11,387 nucleotides of DNA. Source: SKVL01 sp051747785 (lineage in GTDB: Bacteria > Patescibacteriota > Minisyncoccia > Phycocordibacterales > CSBR16-193). The notes under the pieces are model-generated. The model saw only the letters and a program-made list of their open reading frames with translations. It was not told the origin of the DNA and did no database searches. The translations under genes and the position numbers were made by a program. The stretch covers positions 1 to 11,387 of the forward strand of contig JBNJGN010000025.1 in assembly GCA_051747785.1 (NCBI GenBank), in the 5' to 3' direction. Of the stretch, positions 10,613-11,387 are shown piece by piece (the stretch's first letter is position 1; every line of letters begins with the position of its first letter).

Positions 10613-11387
10613 TGATCATTAATTTTTTGTACTCTTCCGCTACCACTTCAACCGAGAATCGGTCTCTGGCATACTCCCTTGAAACCGTAGTGTTCGGTTC
10701 CTCCTTTAAAACTTTGCCTATCGCCTCGGCCATCGCCTTCTCATCCGAAACCGGCACAAGCTCGCCGTATATACCATCTTCCAGTATTTCCTTAGGTCCA
10801 CTTGGGCATTCCGTAGAAATAACCGGAGCTCCGCAAGCAAGCGCCTCTATAAGAGCATTGGGCTGACCCTCCCAAAGAGAAGAGAGAACAAAAACATCCG
10901 CTTTAGACATATACGCGTAAGGGTTTTCTACAAACCCGGGCATACTTACACTTTCTTCTACACCGAGCTCTTTAACCAGATCTTCTAACTCTTCCCTTTT
11001 CTCTCCTTCACCTAGGATTATAAGTTTCATCGGCTCTTTTCTTCTCCTTCGAGCGAACGCTTTTATAAGAGTTGGAAAGTCTTTCTGTTTATGAAATCTA
11101 CCCACTGATAAAACCACCGGAGCCTCCTTATCCTTAAGCCACGGATGCCCTGCCGGCTCTTTGGCTTGCTCTAACATATCAGAAGTAACGGCAGGATTAT
11201 CTATAACAGTGATACTCTTCCTGTATATCCAGGCAGTTCGGGAGAGATCCTCGGCCGAACCTTCCGAATTTACTACGATACCATTCGCCAGCCAGTAAAG
11301 GTTAACCGCCCCCCACCAGCGCACGAACCTTCTAAGAGGTTTAGAACCCTTAAGAGAGACCGAAAGAGTGTTAGCCACCCTTATAAC
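10608..11387 (-). CDS. Glycosyltransferase family 4 (GT-B), N-terminally truncated by the window
   Basis: 259 residues of the C-terminal part are visible and the frame stays open at the right edge, so the true start lies outside; a GTG at 11378 is internal. The sugar-nucleotide-binding half is complete: LSVGRFHKQKDFPTLIKAFA (about 93-112 of the visible part), LIILGEGEKREELEDLV (122-138), and the catalytic E-x7-E motif in WEGQPNALIEAL (172-183), then CPSGPKEILEDGIYG (194-208). The SGPKEIL form is common in transferases adding GalNAc or similar sugars to lipid-linked oligosaccharides (PglJ/PglH-like) and in capsule or O-antigen synthesis. It probably works at the inner face of the membrane. Donor and acceptor cannot be read. 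The stop codon overlaps a repeat box. Confidence 0.9.
   Translation of the reverse strand, partial: VIRVANTLSVSLKGSKPLRRFVRWWGAVNLYWLANGIVVNSEGSAEDLSRTAWIYRKSITVIDNPAVTSDMLEQAKEPAGHPWLKDKEAPVVLSVGRFHKQKDFPTLIKAFARRRRKEPMKLIILGEGEKREELEDLVKELGVEESVSMPGFVENPYAYMSKADVFVLSSLWEGQPNALIEALACGAPVISTECPSGPKEILEDGIYGELVPVSDEKAMAEAIGKVLKEEPNTTVSREYARDRFSVEVVAEEYKKLMIR

Overview
The window is AT-rich, densely packed bacterial DNA with short intergenic gaps, standard stop codons (TGA stops at 10272-10274 directly before a terminator, so it is not recoded here) and strong AAAGGAGGT-type ribosome binding sites. Several traits point to an uncultivated small-genome bacterium of the Candidate Phyla Radiation (Patescibacteria, possibly the Parcubacteria/Paceibacteria side): a short DnaX without its zinc module, tiny zinc-ribbon proteins, many lineage-specific unknowns, hairpin repeats, and a scaffold gap of exactly 100 N typical of metagenome assembly. 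The lineage is an inference; there is no rRNA or other marker to prove it.

Layout, left to right. 1-530: the N-terminal part of a LuxI/exosortase-type GNAT acyltransferase (minus strand, running off the left edge), with a good promoter, an imperfect direct repeat upstream of its -35 and a short overlapping upstream ORF. 528-1538: a THUMP-domain RNA guanine methyltransferase. 1539-2094: no clear gene, only stop-bounded fragments that may be a decayed gene. 2095-3375: an MHS-type MFS transporter with arginine codon use unlike dnaX, probably acquired. 3492-3989: a Nudix hydrolase. 4117-4664: a hicB-hicA toxin-antitoxin pair whose toxin gene is frameshifted. 4782-5010: a 64-bp tandem repeat that surrounds the assembly gap and abuts the 3' end of tRNA-Gln(UUG) at 5012-5085. 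5242-5829: an unknown protein. 6003-6539: two small paralogous zinc-ribbon proteins on the plus strand, each with its own promoter and terminator. 6590-7624: dnaX. 7796-9127: hisS. 9226-9700: two homologous promoter/leader units on the minus strand, one leading into hisS and containing an intrinsic terminator, the other encoding a possible 20-residue peptide. 9840-10274: a Cys-rich zinc-binding protein of unknown role. 10275-10607: a terminator, two covarying palindromes and degenerate repeats. 10608-11387: the C-terminal part of a GT4 glycosyltransferase.

How it works together: the housekeeping genes (dnaX, hisS, tRNA-Gln, the methyltransferase) are separate transcription units, not one operon. 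Two regulatory themes stand out. First, three minus-strand genes (dnaX, Nudix, MFS) have a -10 box 4-8 nt before the start codon and no Shine-Dalgarno site, so they are probably read from leaderless mRNAs. Second, the hisS region carries paired promoter-hairpin-Shine-Dalgarno leaders; in the hisS leader an initiating ribosome would sit on the terminator stem, suggesting translation-dependent antitermination. This leader pair is the best candidate for something undescribed in the window.
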